From Lithodes maja (lineage: Eukaryota > Arthropoda > Malacostraca > Decapoda > Lithodidae), in assembly GCA_037953745.1 (NCBI GenBank), contig JBAKBP010012320.1:1-64000 (forward strand): a DNA stretch of 64,000 nt. The letters run 5' to 3'. The position numbers were made by a program, and so were the translations under genes. Shown one piece after another: positions 31,497-42,846 of the stretch. The notes below the pieces were generated by a model. The model saw only the letters and a program-made list of their open reading frames with translations. It was not told the DNA's origin and ran no database searches. How positions within the stretch are numbered: the stretch's first letter is position 1; each line of letters opens with the position of its first letter.

Positions 31497-32221
31497 GGTT
31501 GGTGTTTTAGACAGGATATATTACAAGTTATGCTGGATTTGTTGGTTGTAAATTAACGGCCCTTGTTGAAATTAGTCTGACAATGTTGGTTAAGAATGAT
31601 CCGCTCCCCCCTCCCCTCCTCCCCCTTAATAAAGTAAGTAATAATACCGTCTAGATAAATATATAGATAATTCATTTTAAAACTTTAAAAATATTCAAAC
31701 TAAAACTGGGACAAGTTCAAATTAAAGTCAAAATGAGTAATAGAAATCGCTATAGGAATAACGCTAAATAAAAATAGGAAAATTAAAAGTATAAATATAT
31801 CTATGAAATTAAGAGTAAATGTGCACTGAAGTAATATTAAAATTGCTGGATAGTTTTGTATAGAATTAGACTTGTTTCTGGCAAAGTAAAAGCAACTATA
31901 TAATCTATCTAAAGTGGGCAATCCAGCAAACTTTTTAAGCATGGATACTTTGTACAGCAATTAAAATATATAGCCTAACTTTGAAACAAATTACTGTTCA
32001 TATTAATAGAAGTAACTCTGTAATATTATCGAAGCGCACTAACAAAAATGTGTCAAAATTAATGTAAAGAGATCGGAATTTAAACTTTGAAAACCACAAA
32101 CTTCTAATGTGAAATAAAATTACTGGACTGAATTACAATGTTCCTTTTAAATCTTCAGTATTGCATTAGCAATAAATTGTATATATAAAACTTTAAAAGT
32201 AACTAAAAGTTACTGTTCAAA
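31497..32221. other. AT-rich spacer, no gene seen
   Basis: One copy of the dispersed motif (ATTCAAACTAAAACTGGGAC, near 31693) with ATCGCTATAGG following. Otherwise nothing. Confidence 0.45.
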
Positions 32222-32225
32222 TTAA

Positions 32226-32452
32226 CCCCTTCAGACTCATATGAAGCAGAGGTTGCCAGATTAGCAATAAGAAATGGAGTTCTCTCACTGTTATAATTAC
32301 CTCTCCAAAATTAGTTTTCTGCCCACAGCTAACTCAAAGACAACTGCAGAGGTTGAAGTAACTAAACTAAATTTTTCTAAATACCCCTGATGGTAACAAA
32401 GGCTTTAAAGTATCCCTAATAGGCTCAAAATCGTGTCATATGTCGGAGAGGG
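32226..32452 (+). mobile_element. TTAA mini-element C3 (227 bp)
   Basis: TTAA at 32222-32225 and 32453-32456. Ends as in C1. Its right TTAA overlaps the flank of element F by a single base pair of spacing. Confidence 0.88.
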
Positions 32453-32458
32453 TTAATA

Positions 32459-33427
32459 CAGTAAAAGTCTGTTAATCCGACGACCGATGATTCGAATCTC
32501 CCAATAGTCCGAATTTTTCAATTTGAGGCCAAATCCGAATTCACCCGATGGTCCGAATTTCAAGAAGTCCCAAAGTCCCCTTTTTGAGGCATTAGGCCAC
32601 TCAAATGACACATAATGGAGCACACACATATCATATGTTCATGAATTAACTTTAAAAGTTTACCATTGTCATTGTAGCCTATTACCTACTTCAAAACATT
32701 CAGATTAATGGTCAAAGGAAGCTACTGATATAAACGTAAACACCTTCTTCTTCTTCCACATCGTCTGCTAGAGAGTTTGTTTTGCTCTTGAACGCATCCT
32801 TGGGACGCTCCGATGCGCTACTGGCTTGCACCGCATTTTCTGCAAGCGCATTCAGTCTTGAGCTTGAAAACGCACCTTTGGACGTATTAGTCTTGAGCTT
32901 GAAAACGCACCTTTGGATGTTCCGATACGCTACTATTTATAGTTCAGTGATCGGAGTGTCCCAAGGGTGCTTTCAAGACAACAAGACAAGGGTGCTTTCA
33001 ATACAATATAATATAACAGAGCACGTCACAAAAGGAAAATCACAAAATTAAAATTACAAGAGCCTCAGGGAAGTGCCGTTGTTAAGGCATTACTTCCCGA
33101 ACCACATCTGATCTGATCTTCAAGAGCAGCAAGACAAACTCGCTAGTAGACGGAAGAAGAAGAAGACGTTTATAGCAGCAGATTCCTTTGACCATTAATC
33201 TGAATGTTTTGAAGTAGGTAATAGGCTACAATGACAATGGTAAACTTTTGAAGTGATTTCATGAACATATGATATGTGTGTGTGCACCATTGTGTCATTT
33301 GGGTGGCCTAATGCCTCAATGTTTTCGTCATACACAGGTTCATAGGGGTAAAGTCCGATAATCCGAAAAATCCACTAATCCGAACGAGGGCCGGTCCGCT
33401 GCCCTTCGGATTAACGGAAGTTTACTG
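32459..33427 (+). mobile_element. TA-flanked foldback element F (969 bp)
   Basis: TA at 32457-32458 and 33428-33429. Ends CAGTAAAAGTCTGTTAATCC and CAGTAAACTTCCGTTAATCC (reverse complement). Inner arms of about 195 bp (32585-32780 and 33130-33325) are inverted complements, so the element folds into a long hairpin. The loop contains direct repeats of CTTGAGCTTGAAAACGCACC. TA duplication and CAGT ends suggest the Tc1/mariner (pogo/Tigger) group, non-autonomous. Confidence 0.85.
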
Positions 33428-33545
33428 TATAACTAAAATTTAAAATAATAGAAACCCCACCTTATATATGTGGTAAAATTTATCGGAAATTAAACTTAAA
33501 GCTATAAAATAATTAAATAAAATGAGCGTGCACTGAATTAGAATA

Positions 33546-34315
33546 CAGTCAGCCCCCCCAATACGCGAGAATAGGGGCGACAGGAGGCATCGCGTATTGG
33601 GAATCCGCGTATTGTGGACCTAACTTTAAATAGGAATAATTAGATATGGGTGACATCTCTCAATTATGGCCTATTTTCAAAAATTTTGGCCTTATTTTCG
33701 ACATTTTTGGCTCTACAGTACAGTCTATATCTTATATATAATAAGAACAATGAATAAAAATATGAAACCTTACCTTAAAATTAGTAGAAGATAGGCTAGG
33801 ACTAGGACTAGGACCGTAGGACTTCACGATTTTCTCCAACTTCTCCCTCCCTGACCAAATCGTACGAACAGTTTACTCTGACAAGCCTATTGCACAGTTT
33901 CCTTCTCCTTTTTTCTTGCTATCCAACACTTCCACCTTCATTTTGTGTGTTAATCTTCTTATATTGGCGTGGCATGGCGAAAAAAGTGGCAGGCACTACA
34001 AACGTTTGGTCACTCCGCACGGCTATGACGCTTGAGCGGGACTGTGGGAGGGAGGGAGGGAGGGTAAGCGGGAGGGAAGGCAGGCGTATGCCCGTCTTCT
34101 TCTTTTTTCAGAGCTACTCCTGGGCCTCGCGAAACGTAGACGTGCTCGCGTATCAAGCGGGAATAGCGGATTTGGCCCCTTCTTAGCTCTCGATTCGTGT
34201 ATTGTGGTACCACCTCGCGTAATTAATGTTTAATTAATTAATGTTATTTTCGAGGGGTCACTCGTGTATTAGGGTTTTCGCGAATTGTGGAATCGCGTAT
34301 TGGGGGGGCTGACTG
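33546..34315 (+). mobile_element. TA-flanked element G1 (770 bp)
   Basis: TA at 33544-33545 and 34316-34317. Ends CAGTCAGCCCCCCCAATACG in inverted orientation. Words like CGCGTATT recur just inside both ends. The interior GGGAGGGAGGG tract and short frames are not protein-like. Near-identical copy at 40181. Confidence 0.88.
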
Positions 34316-34317
34316 TA

Positions 34318-35229
34318 TATTGCTTTTAAAATTGGTTACCTAAATGTTCGCTATTGCATTAGCAAATTAACGTTTAAAAGTAATACCTGGTCCCACAGTA
34401 CTTAATCTTTATTTATATACTCGGTCACCTTCCCCATTGTATTTATTATTAATATCTATAGAACGGCTTATTTATTTGCTTATTTACTTATTAAAATGTA
34501 AAACTTGCAAACTAAACTAACCAAAACTTTGACAGTCAAAATAACTTCAAAATCGCTGTGGAAAAAACGCTTGCTAAAATTAATTAAAAGTTTGTTTAAC
34601 AAAATAAAATAAAATAGAAGAAATATTATCTATAGAGCGGCGTATTTAATTGCTTATTTATTTGTTATTATTTTGTTTGCTCTAGACCTCAATCAAGCTT
34701 AAAATAAAGCCCCCCTTGTGCATTTTTCGATAGAAAAATGTCTTTGTTTGCTCTGTAGACTTTCAATCAAAAAATTAGATAGAAAAAATGTCTTGTTTGC
34801 TCTGTAGACTTTCAATCAAATTAAAAAAAAAAAAACAAACATTTTTCGATAGAATTTTTTTTTGGTTTGCTCTAGACTTCAATCAAGCTTAAAAAGTACC
34901 CTTCGTACATATTTTGATAGAAAATTGTCCATACTATAATATTGAGTATTGACGTAGCGTACTGTAATTTATTTTGAGTATATTCTGGGCCTATGCCGAC
35001 CGCCTATTCATCAGTAAAATGTTCGAGAAAGTATGAGCCGTTAGTACTGGACCTTGAAGGGAGCGCGGCGAATATTAGTATTGACGTTGAAAGTGAAGGT
35101 CTGTCCTGTAGCGCCCTGAATCCCCCATTTCTATTACAACCTCTAAATCCAGCCTAACGTGATATATCCTCTATAAACATGAATGTAGCCAAATGATATG
35201 CTTACAGGGTAAACTTTAAAAAATTGAGG
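34318..35229. other. AT-rich spacer with short tandem repeats
   Basis: 34675-34925 holds four loose copies of TTTGCTCT-AGAC-TTCAATCAA followed by TTTCGATAGAAAA. The dispersed motif GTAAAACTTGCAAACTAAAC is at 34498. No gene seen. Confidence 0.55.
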
Positions 35230-35440
35230 GGCACAGGGCCCTGAGTGGGGCTTTGGTTTCCCGGGCGTTTCCGCACCCTCTTCAGCTCCCCGCCATGGAG
35301 TGGCTTCGGTCACCCAGGCTTTATTGTGGTCGGCGGGGAGGGTTCTGTGGGGGCACTCGGTTATGGCCTTGGAATTGCTCGGGGCCTTGGGGCTGTTCGG
35401 CCAGGCAGCTTGGGGAACAACAACAAAAACAACTACTTTA
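35230..35440 (+). other. GC-rich island with a LINE-derived segment
   Basis: Open in all three forward frames because of its composition. 35380-35420 matches (reverse complement) the LINE tail at 16105-16145 (CTGTTCGGCCAGGCAGCTT). It ends in an AAC-rich run also seen after TTGGGG at 27678. Probably a LINE fragment, not a host gene. Confidence 0.45.
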
Positions 35441-35580
35441 AAAAATGATACTAGTGGACAATTAGGATACTTTATTAACGGTGTGATAGTGATGGAAGAA
35501 TAGGTACGGTTACGAAGGATTGTAATATTTTGGCATGATTTGATAGTGTAATACTTAAACTATGACCTTTCATGTTAATT

Positions 35581-35707
35581 GTCTTGATAGCATTATGCAT
35601 AAATGTGTGGAATATTGGTGTGAGTATCCTAGGTTCGAGTCCTTGGAGAGTCTCGTGCATTTGTTAATTTAATTGAGTTTAGAAGTAAAGTTTTGGTGAA
35701 AAAATAT
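35581..35707 (+). repeat. tRNA-like SINE (family S2), longest copy
   Basis: GATAGCATTATGCATAAATG head, CCTAGGTTCGAGTCC B-box, then AATTGAGTTTAGAAGTAAAG and GGTGAAAAAATAT tail. Confidence 0.65.
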
Positions 35708-36508
35708 AAATTAATAAAAAATTTGTTTGACCTCAAAGGTTTAAATAAATACTAAAGACACTCAAAATAAATTGGTGCCTTTTTTGGTAGAAAAATGGCT
35801 CGGCCAAAGGCCGATTTCTTCTAAATTACATAAGTTATAAAAATGCCACACAAATGGGGCAAATGTAAGAAAGTTGAACTATCTTTTTAACTTAAATTAT
35901 AATGTAAAACTTGCAAAATAAACCAACAACTTAAGGAACGCAGTAAAAAGACAAGACCACTAATCAAAAAGGCTAAGTATTATATTTGATGCAGTTTTGA
36001 CCACCATGTACCGGTACTCCCTGCGGACTTATAGCTGGGTTAGGGTGGGTGCCCTAATGATCGGGGACTTCAGTGAACGGTTATCACAAATGTATAGAAA
36101 AGTGTTCACTAAATGTAAATCCAGACTGTAATTCCTGCTTTATTGTAGTTTTCCTTCAATTTTATTCAGTTTATGAAGGGTCTATGGCATCAAAGCGTAT
36201 TTGATTCGTACTGATGTTTCCTAAGCTTAATAAAACTGTCTAAGGGTAGCTGTGATGAAAGTAAAATTAAAGTTATTTTAGATGATATCCGAATCTTGCC
36301 AAAAATTGAATCCTGTAACCTATCTACTAATCCAGAATGTGAATGGAGGAGTGCTAGAAGGGATCTGCCCCTTGTACAGTACTGCTACCCTGAAATGGGG
36401 ATTGAATACAGTAAGTTAGTTCACATATTGAATATTGGAACCGCGGAGCATATCTCTCGGGCGGGGGAGAATAGTTTTGGGTGGGTGGATTAACTTCAAA
36501 ATTAAAGT
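35708..36508. other. AT-rich spacer, no gene seen
   Basis: Dispersed motif at 35892, two family E cores (about 36163 and 36214, opposite orientations). A 65-codon frame at 36296 has no features. Confidence 0.45.
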
Positions 36509-36600
36509 ATAATTTTGGTGTGACTATCCTAGGTTAGAGTCCTTGGAGTGCCACATGTATTTGTTGATTTCATTGAGTTTAGAAGTAAAGTTGTTGGTGT
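36509..36600 (+). repeat. tRNA-like SINE (family S2)
   Basis: B-box altered to TAGGTTAGAGTCC; tail TGAGTTTAGAAGTAAAGTTG present. Confidence 0.6.
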
Positions 36601-36604
36601 AAGG

Positions 36605-36640
36605 AGATCAGTGGTCTGGTTAATCTGCTCTACATAACTA
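36605..36640 (-). repeat. Dispersed repeat R3
   Basis: CAGTGGTCTGGTTAATCTGC is the inverse of 30581-30614. Confidence 0.65.
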
Positions 36641-36643
36641 ACT

Positions 36644-36736
36644 AACTGGTGTAATGGCTTAAGGTGCTTATGTTCTGGGTGTGGTGTCCCGGGTTCGAAT
36701 CCCGGGAGGATCATGTGATGCCATTAGTTTATTAAA
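36644..36736 (+). repeat. tRNA-like SINE (family S1)
   Basis: GGTGTAATGGCTTAAGG (A-box-like), CCCGGGTTCGAATCCCGGG (perfect T-arm type palindrome), then CCATTAGTTTATTAA. Confidence 0.68.
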
Positions 36737-36799
36737 TTCTGGTTGTGGTGTCCCGGGTTTGAATCCCGGGAGGACCATATGCTTTCATCAGTTTATTAA
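36737..36799 (+). repeat. tRNA-like SINE (family S1), partial tandem copy
   Basis: Starts mid-unit at TTCTGGTTGTGGTGTCCCGG and repeats the B-box region and tail of the preceding copy. Confidence 0.65.
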
Positions 36800-37380
36800 A
36801 GTAAATTTAAGTTTGTAATTGATAAGAATGGGGTGTTACTTATTAGATTTGTAACTTTTATTTAAATGGGGTGGTACTTATTAGATTTATTACTTTTATT
36901 TGTATTGTTTTGTTAGTATATTCTGGGAGATAGGGGGTGGGATTATGCTAGGAAGGGTAACTTTAAATTTAATGTTTTTAGCTGTAGAACTTTTATTTTA
37001 TTAGTTTTTTGAGTATATTCCGGGCCCACGACTGCAGCCTGAAAACTAGTAAGGTTATTCATAACAGTCTCCTGCTAGTACGCAACAAGGTTGTCAATAA
37101 GTAGTGATTCCGAACGTCAGGTCCAGCCCCCGAGGTGCCCGGGATATAGGGATGAACGGAGAGAGCGAGAGTTTGTTTATGTAGGCTTAGTTTCGGGGTA
37201 TTAATTGTTCCACTGGTATCATTTATATTCCTTCGGAAGCAATGTTTGGAGAGTCTTGGCTCCCTCGGTATTAAGATGCGCATAAAGTTTATTCGATCTT
37301 TATATAATTTCTGTGTTTTAGGAAGGCCTTTGGCAACTCTCTACCCAATATATCGTAGCCTTGTGCATAATTCTTTAACG
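36800..37380. other. AT-rich spacer, no gene seen
   Basis: Local repeat ATGGGGTG-TACTTATTAGATTT at 36829 and 36866. A 74-codon minus frame (37059-37283) is featureless. Confidence 0.4.
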
Positions 37381-37564
37381 GTCTTTATAGCGTAATGCAT
37401 AAATGTGCAGAATTTCTGTGTCTCCTAGGTTCGAGTCCTTGGAGTGCCACATGTACAGTATTTTTAATTAAATTTACTTTACTAATATCCTTGGTTCGAG
37501 TCCTTGGAGTGTCCCATGTAATTTTCATTGAGTTTAGAAGTAAAGTTGGTTGGTGAAAAAATAT
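37381..37564 (+). repeat. Two tRNA-like SINE copies (family S2)
   Basis: Copy 37381-37456 has ATAGCGTAATGCATAAATG and CTAGGTTCGAGTCC. Copy 37485-37564 starts at the B-box (TTGGTTCGAGTCCTTGG) and keeps the GGTTGGTGAAAAA tail. Confidence 0.62.
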
Positions 37565-39464
37565 GAATCTATAGATCCTTCCTAAGGTGAATAAAACCAT
37601 TTAATGATCGAATAAACTGAACGCTTCCTAATCCTGAAGGTGTTTATTAACTTAAAAGAATTTCCATCCTGTTGTTTTGGAAATATTTAAAGTTTGTAAG
37701 GGTTCTGTAAACATTGCTAACGGAGTAAATTTATACAAATCTAACTTGGCAAGGTAAAAGTGAATGGGAGAGTTTTGGTTACTGATTAGTTGCTTTCGTT
37801 ATCTCTCCTAAGTTAAGGAAAGGAATTTATGTGCAGTATCCAAGCTTTAACCTAATTTATTTTACCGACGCTGATTTTAATGCACTATTGTTAGTTTTTT
37901 ACATTTTTTGCTCCATTGGTAAATAAAGAAAAATATGAGATGTGATTATGCTGTATTGTTCAATGGATAGGGTTAGGCTGAAAATAGAAGTACCTAGTTG
38001 TAGTAGTGACTAGTTATAAATAGTAAAATATGCTAGGAATAAGTTTGGTAAAAGACCTGATAATGATTGGTTCTATATACTGTAGTCTTTAATGTTTTTT
38101 TAATTAGTCTGGCAGCTTAGTTAGAAATTTGAAAGTAAAACTTGCAAAAGAAACCAAAACACCAATGACTATATAAAGACCAAGTACTTGTCAAAATAGC
38201 AATTAGCAATAAAGTTTGAAATAGTATAAAGCAAGAGCAATTTTGGCGTAAGTGAAACTCAATTCTAGTTTGTGAGACTGAATAACTAATAATAGCTGAT
38301 AATATAATAATAAGACTGAATAACTAATAATAATAGGCAAATAACAAATAAGTTTGTAGTCATTTTTTTTATTTGATACGGTACTCTCTTGAAGAATATA
38401 CAGTACTATATATTATAGTTGCAAATGCAGTATCCCTAAGTGAAGTGTTGGTATAAAACTTTTAAATTATAAATTAAATGTATAAGCAAAAGATTTACCT
38501 AGTGGTGTAATGAGTAAATTACCTGAAGTAATTAAAAAATACATTAGGAATGGAAGCAAACCTTAATTGTCCATTTATAACTTTAGATCCTTCCTAAGCT
38601 AAGTAAAGTGGATTAATGGTCTATAAATTTTGAAAAATAGTTTAATAGGCTGGAAGGGTAAGAATTCAATAACAAAATTAATGTTAGCCTGAAGAAAGTA
38701 ACTGTTGGTCATTTATATAAAGTCCAGTGAAGTGTAAGACTAGTGTAATCTATATAATTTGGGCTGAAAATATGACATGCTCTGAGGAATTTGCCTATAA
38801 AATAAGATACCCTGGCTGACTCTTCCCAAATGCTAGAAATATTAGCTTCTATTACTCTAGTACAGTACCAGTTATCTGAAAGTAAATTTGTGGTCAGATT
38901 ATTGTAGATTTCTGTAAACTATAATTGGTCATTGGGAATACTGTACATATATGGGATATATAGCTGTATTTAGGAGGGATGATTGAAAAATAGTTATAAA
39001 TTTTACGGTATATATCTTTAAAATACTTTGAATCTGAAAGTTATATTTGTTATTTTTGCTTATGGCTGAAACTTGGTTATAGCTTACGAGAAGAGTAGTT
39101 ATTAATACAGTATGTACCTATATATGGTAATAAGGATTATCTTTTATGGTACTAGGGAAGACTGATGGAGATAGTGATGCCTTGGTCTATAGTACAGTAT
39201 GAAAGTTAGATTTTAGTTATAGGTATAATCAATAGGGGTTTAGTTCATAGTTTTATAGAATTACTACTACATTAGGTATAATTAATAGACTTTTAGTTGG
39301 TTCATAGTTTTATTGAATGATTAGTATAGGTTTAGTTCATACATAGTTTTTATACAATTATTACTAAATTTGTAAAGGGTTTATTTGTTATATTTATGAT
39401 TTATGTATTTATTTGTCTGTTTAACATGGAGATAAAAATGTCACTAACCCATGGTGTATTAATC
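37565..39464. other. AT-rich non-coding sequence with diverged repeats
   Basis: Family E cores at about 37571 and 38585, dispersed motif at 38137. GGCTGACTCTTCCCAAATGC near 38814 resembles 57386. No gene on either strand. Confidence 0.5.
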
Positions 39465-39631
39465 CTTTTGGAATGCAATATATTTTTCCATATTCTGGCT
39501 TTTTGACAGCAGTTTGAGAGTGTAAAGGGCAATGACTAGATGAAGCTTCTGACTCTCACAGGCCCTACCTAAGCTGAATAAATAATCTATTAGCCAGAAT
39601 AAAGGAAGTAATTGTATACTGAAAGTTTAAT
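39465..39631 (+). mobile_element. Family E relic
   Basis: Opposed ATTCTGGC (39494) and TTAGCCAGAAT (39591) arms around CTACCTAAGCTGAATAAA, between TTAATCC (about 39468) and a CTTTCAGTATAC complement near 39620. TTAA is partly decayed. Confidence 0.45.
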
Positions 39632-40178
39632 GTGCAAGTTCTGTTTGTATAGATGATTAAAGTGTACTTTTTGAGATGCAGTTGTAGATGTTCATAATTA
39701 TTCTGATTGAGTTTTAATATTGACAACTTGAGACTTCAATAGAAAGAAATTCATAACAAAATATTGCTTGCAAAATAGACTTTGAAATGAAAGTAATTAA
39801 ATGTATACACCCCATAGTTTGGGTTTGCCGACTTGAGACTGAGCCCGCACAGGGAGTTTAACATTTAAATAAATATCATTTTTGGAATATTTGAGCGTTT
39901 GTCCAAAGACTGAAAATTTAAAGTAATGAAATTGGATATTTATGTATATACTCAGGCACATACCCCATAGCTGGGGTTGGCAGACTTGAGACAGAGCCCA
40001 AATGGAAATTAAAATTTAATTAAAACAGTGTTTTAAAGTAATTTATTTGGGAATTTGTATATACTCAGGCACATACCCCATAGGTGGAGTTGGCCAACTT
40101 GAGACAGCAGGAAAAATTATATCTATATACTCAGGCCCAATCACAATTTTGCTAAAAAAACTAAAAATAAAATAGAAG
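39632..40178. other. AT-rich spacer with a threefold phrase
   Basis: ATACTCAGGCACATACCCCATA (part) followed by GGCAGACTTGAGACAGAGCC-like text occurs at about 39806, 39953 and 40063, spacing about 110-150 bp: an old loose tandem repeat. Confidence 0.55.
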
Positions 40179-40180
40179 TA

Positions 40181-40950
40181 CAGTCAGCCCCCCCAATACG
40201 CGAGAATAGGGGCGACAGGAGGCATCGCGTATTGGGAATCCGCGTATTGTGGACCTAACTTTAAATAGGAATAATTAGATATGGGTGACATCTCTCAATT
40301 ATGGCCTATTTTCAAAAATTTTGGCCTTATTTTCGACATTTTTGGCTCTACAGTACAGTCTATATCTTATATATAATAAGAACAATGAATAAAAATATGA
40401 AACCTTACCTTAAAATTAGTAGTAGATAGGCTAGGACTAGGACTAGGACCGTAGGACTTCACGATTTTCTCCAACTTCTCCCTCCCTGACCAAATCGTAC
40501 GAACAGTTTACTCTGACAAGCCTATTGCACAGTTTCCTTCTCCTTTTTTCTTGCTATCCAACACTTCCACCTTCATTTTGTGTGTTATCTTCTTATATTG
40601 GCGTGGCATGGCGAAAAAAGTGGCAGGCACTACAAACGTTTGGTCACTCCGCACGGCTATGAGCGCTTGAGCGGGACTGTGGGAGGGAGGGAGGGAGGGT
40701 AAGCGGGAGGGAAGGCAGGCGTATGCCCGTCTTCTTCTTTTTTCAGAGCTACTCCTGGGCCTCGCGAAACGTAGACGTGCTCGCGTATCAAGCGGGAATA
40801 GCGGATTTGGCCCCTTCTTAGCTCTCGATTCGTGTATTGTGGTACCACCTCGCGTAATTAATGTTTAATTAATTAATGTTATTTTCGAGGGGTCACTCGT
40901 GTATTAGGGTTTTCGCGAATTGTGGAATCGCGTATTGGGGGGGCTGACTG
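40181..40950 (+). mobile_element. TA-flanked element G2 (770 bp)
   Basis: TA at 40179-40180 and 40951-40952. Same length, orientation and almost the same sequence as G1; differences are a handful of single-base changes and one-base indels (for example GACGCTT versus GAGCGCTT), so at least one copy moved recently. Confidence 0.9.
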
Positions 40951-40969
40951 TACTAGAAATTTTGCAATA

Positions 40970-42390
40970 CAGTCGACGCTCGATTTAACGGACTAATAGG
41001 GGGGAGACTGAGTCCGTTGCTGGAAAAAGTCCGTAGCTGGAAAATTGCCTTCGTATTTCGCCTTTTTTTTTTTTTTTTTTTTTTTTTGATTAAGGGACAC
41101 GTTGTGCTGTACTGTCCCTGAAAACATAATAAAGGTCTTATTTGTCATTGATATGATAAATTTCACATGGAGAAAAAAAAAAAAAAAAAAAGGAAGGATA
41201 TCCCCTCCTCTGTAGGCCTACTCCCTCCCCTCCCCGTCCCGCCTCAACCCCGACCCCGTTACTGTGATAATGTTGATAAGCCTTGTGCTACACCCTATTG
41301 ATAATGCAAAACTATTGAACACACTTAAAAGTGTATGTTATTTGGTCTCTATATAATCTGTGAATCATTTCTGATATGATAGAATTAAAGACATTTTTTC
41401 CACCAACTCATAATCAGCAAAAACGACACAAATGTCAATTAAAAACATGTTATAATATTTCCCCATCATTTTGTGTATACCGTGGGAACAAAAAAAAACA
41501 AAAATCTATCAAACGTAAATCTCCCGTCTGGGAAGCTCGGCGCATAGACGGAGGGGAGGGTTGAAATATTTCTTTGACTATCTTATTTATTATTTATCTA
41601 TGTGCTGGAAGGATATTATATTTTTCAATTCCATCACATTAGAAATGATTCAAAGATTACAAAAAGTCCAAATAAGACATAGTTATGTTAATGTATAAGG
41701 GATTTAGGTAGTGCATTAGAGAGATAGAGAGATAGAAAGAGAGTGTATATCGAGGGAAAAAAACAAAACAAAAAATCTATCAAACGTAAATCTACCATCT
41801 CTGCTCGCACGGAGGGGAGAGTTGAAATATTTTGTTGACTATCTTATTTATTATATATCTATGTGCTGGAAGGATATTATATTTTTCAATTCCATCACAT
41901 TAGAAATGATTCAAAGATTACAAAAAGTCCAAATAAGACATAGTTATGTTAATGTATAAGGGATTTAGGTAGTGCATTAGAGAGATAGATAGATAGAAAG
42001 AGAGTGTATATCGAGGGAAAAAACAAAACAAAAAATCTATCAAACGTAAATCTACCATCTCTGCTCGCACGGAGGGGAGAGTTGAAATATTTTGTTGACC
42101 ATCTTATTTATTATTTATCTATGTGCTGGAAGGATATTATATTTTTCAATTCCATCACATTAGAAATGATTCAAAGATTACAAAAAGTCCAAATAAGACA
42201 TAGTTATGTTAATGTATAAGGGATTTAGGTAGTGCATTAGAGAGATAAATAGATAGAGCAACGGACTTTGCTCCAATTTTTTTTCGAGCAACGGACTTTG
42301 TCCGTTGCTGGGTCCATTGTCCGGCTATGGACAGAGTCCGTTAAATCCGAAATCCGTTGTATCGGGGTCCGTTAAATCGAGCGTCGACTG
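40970..42390 (+). mobile_element. TA-flanked element H (1421 bp)
   Basis: TA at 40968-40969 and 42391-42392. Perfect inverted ends starting CAGTCGACGCTCGATTTAAC. GTCCGTT words repeat near both ends. The interior is expanded by 260-bp tandem repeats. Non-coding; pogo/Tigger-like by its ends. Confidence 0.88.
41480..42255 (+). repeat. 260-bp tandem repeat inside element H (about 3 units)
   Basis: Block TTGAAATATTT...GACTATCTTATTTATTAT starts at 41561, 41822 and 42082. Each unit also has ATCTATCAAACGTAAATCT and a GATAGA microsatellite. Confidence 0.92.
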
Positions 42391-42392
42391 TA

Positions 42393-42842
42393 ATTAAGTT
42401 TTCATTTTTCTAATGTCGACTCAAAGTTGTCTTTATTAATACTGGATATAGAAGTTATGCATGTTTTTCTACAACTGCATAATACAGTAATTAAATCTTT
42501 AATGGAATGATGTTTTAGAATGTGCATTATTTTGTATACGTTTGAAGACTAATTAAGTATTGATTTATGAAGGCAAATATAAGTCATGGTATATTTAAGA
42601 CGAAAATTATATATGCTTTCAAAATTATTCAGTTTTTACCACCATACACTCTTTGCTCAAAAAGAGCTGGGATAGGGTGGGTGTCCTGATGATTGGGGAC
42701 TTAAACAAATCAATACTTAAAATAATCTGTAATATATATACAAAAATTAAAATATATGAAGTAGAAATGATTTTACTCCATATACTTTTAGTAGATTTTG
42801 TCAAGGACTGTCAAAAATTTATTCTGTCGAGATACTCTTTAG
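42393..42842. other. AT-rich spacer before the Gypsy element
   Basis: No gene. A phrase AGCTGGGATAGGGTGGGTGTCCTGATGAT (shown in part: GGGTGGGTGTCCTGATGAT) near 42664 resembles 36040-36065. Confidence 0.45.
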
Positions 42843-42846
42843 CCAT
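42843..42846. repeat. CCAT target duplication, left of Gypsy
   Basis: CCAT immediately before TGTCAC; partner at 57050-57053. Confidence 0.7.

Noticed and set aside
35245..35503. Small GC-rich protein gene
   Set aside because: All three frames are open because of composition, and part of it matches a LINE tail at 16105-16145.
41561..42255. CRISPR-like regular repeats
   Set aside because: The 260-bp units are whole tandem copies without distinct spacers, inside a eukaryotic transposon.
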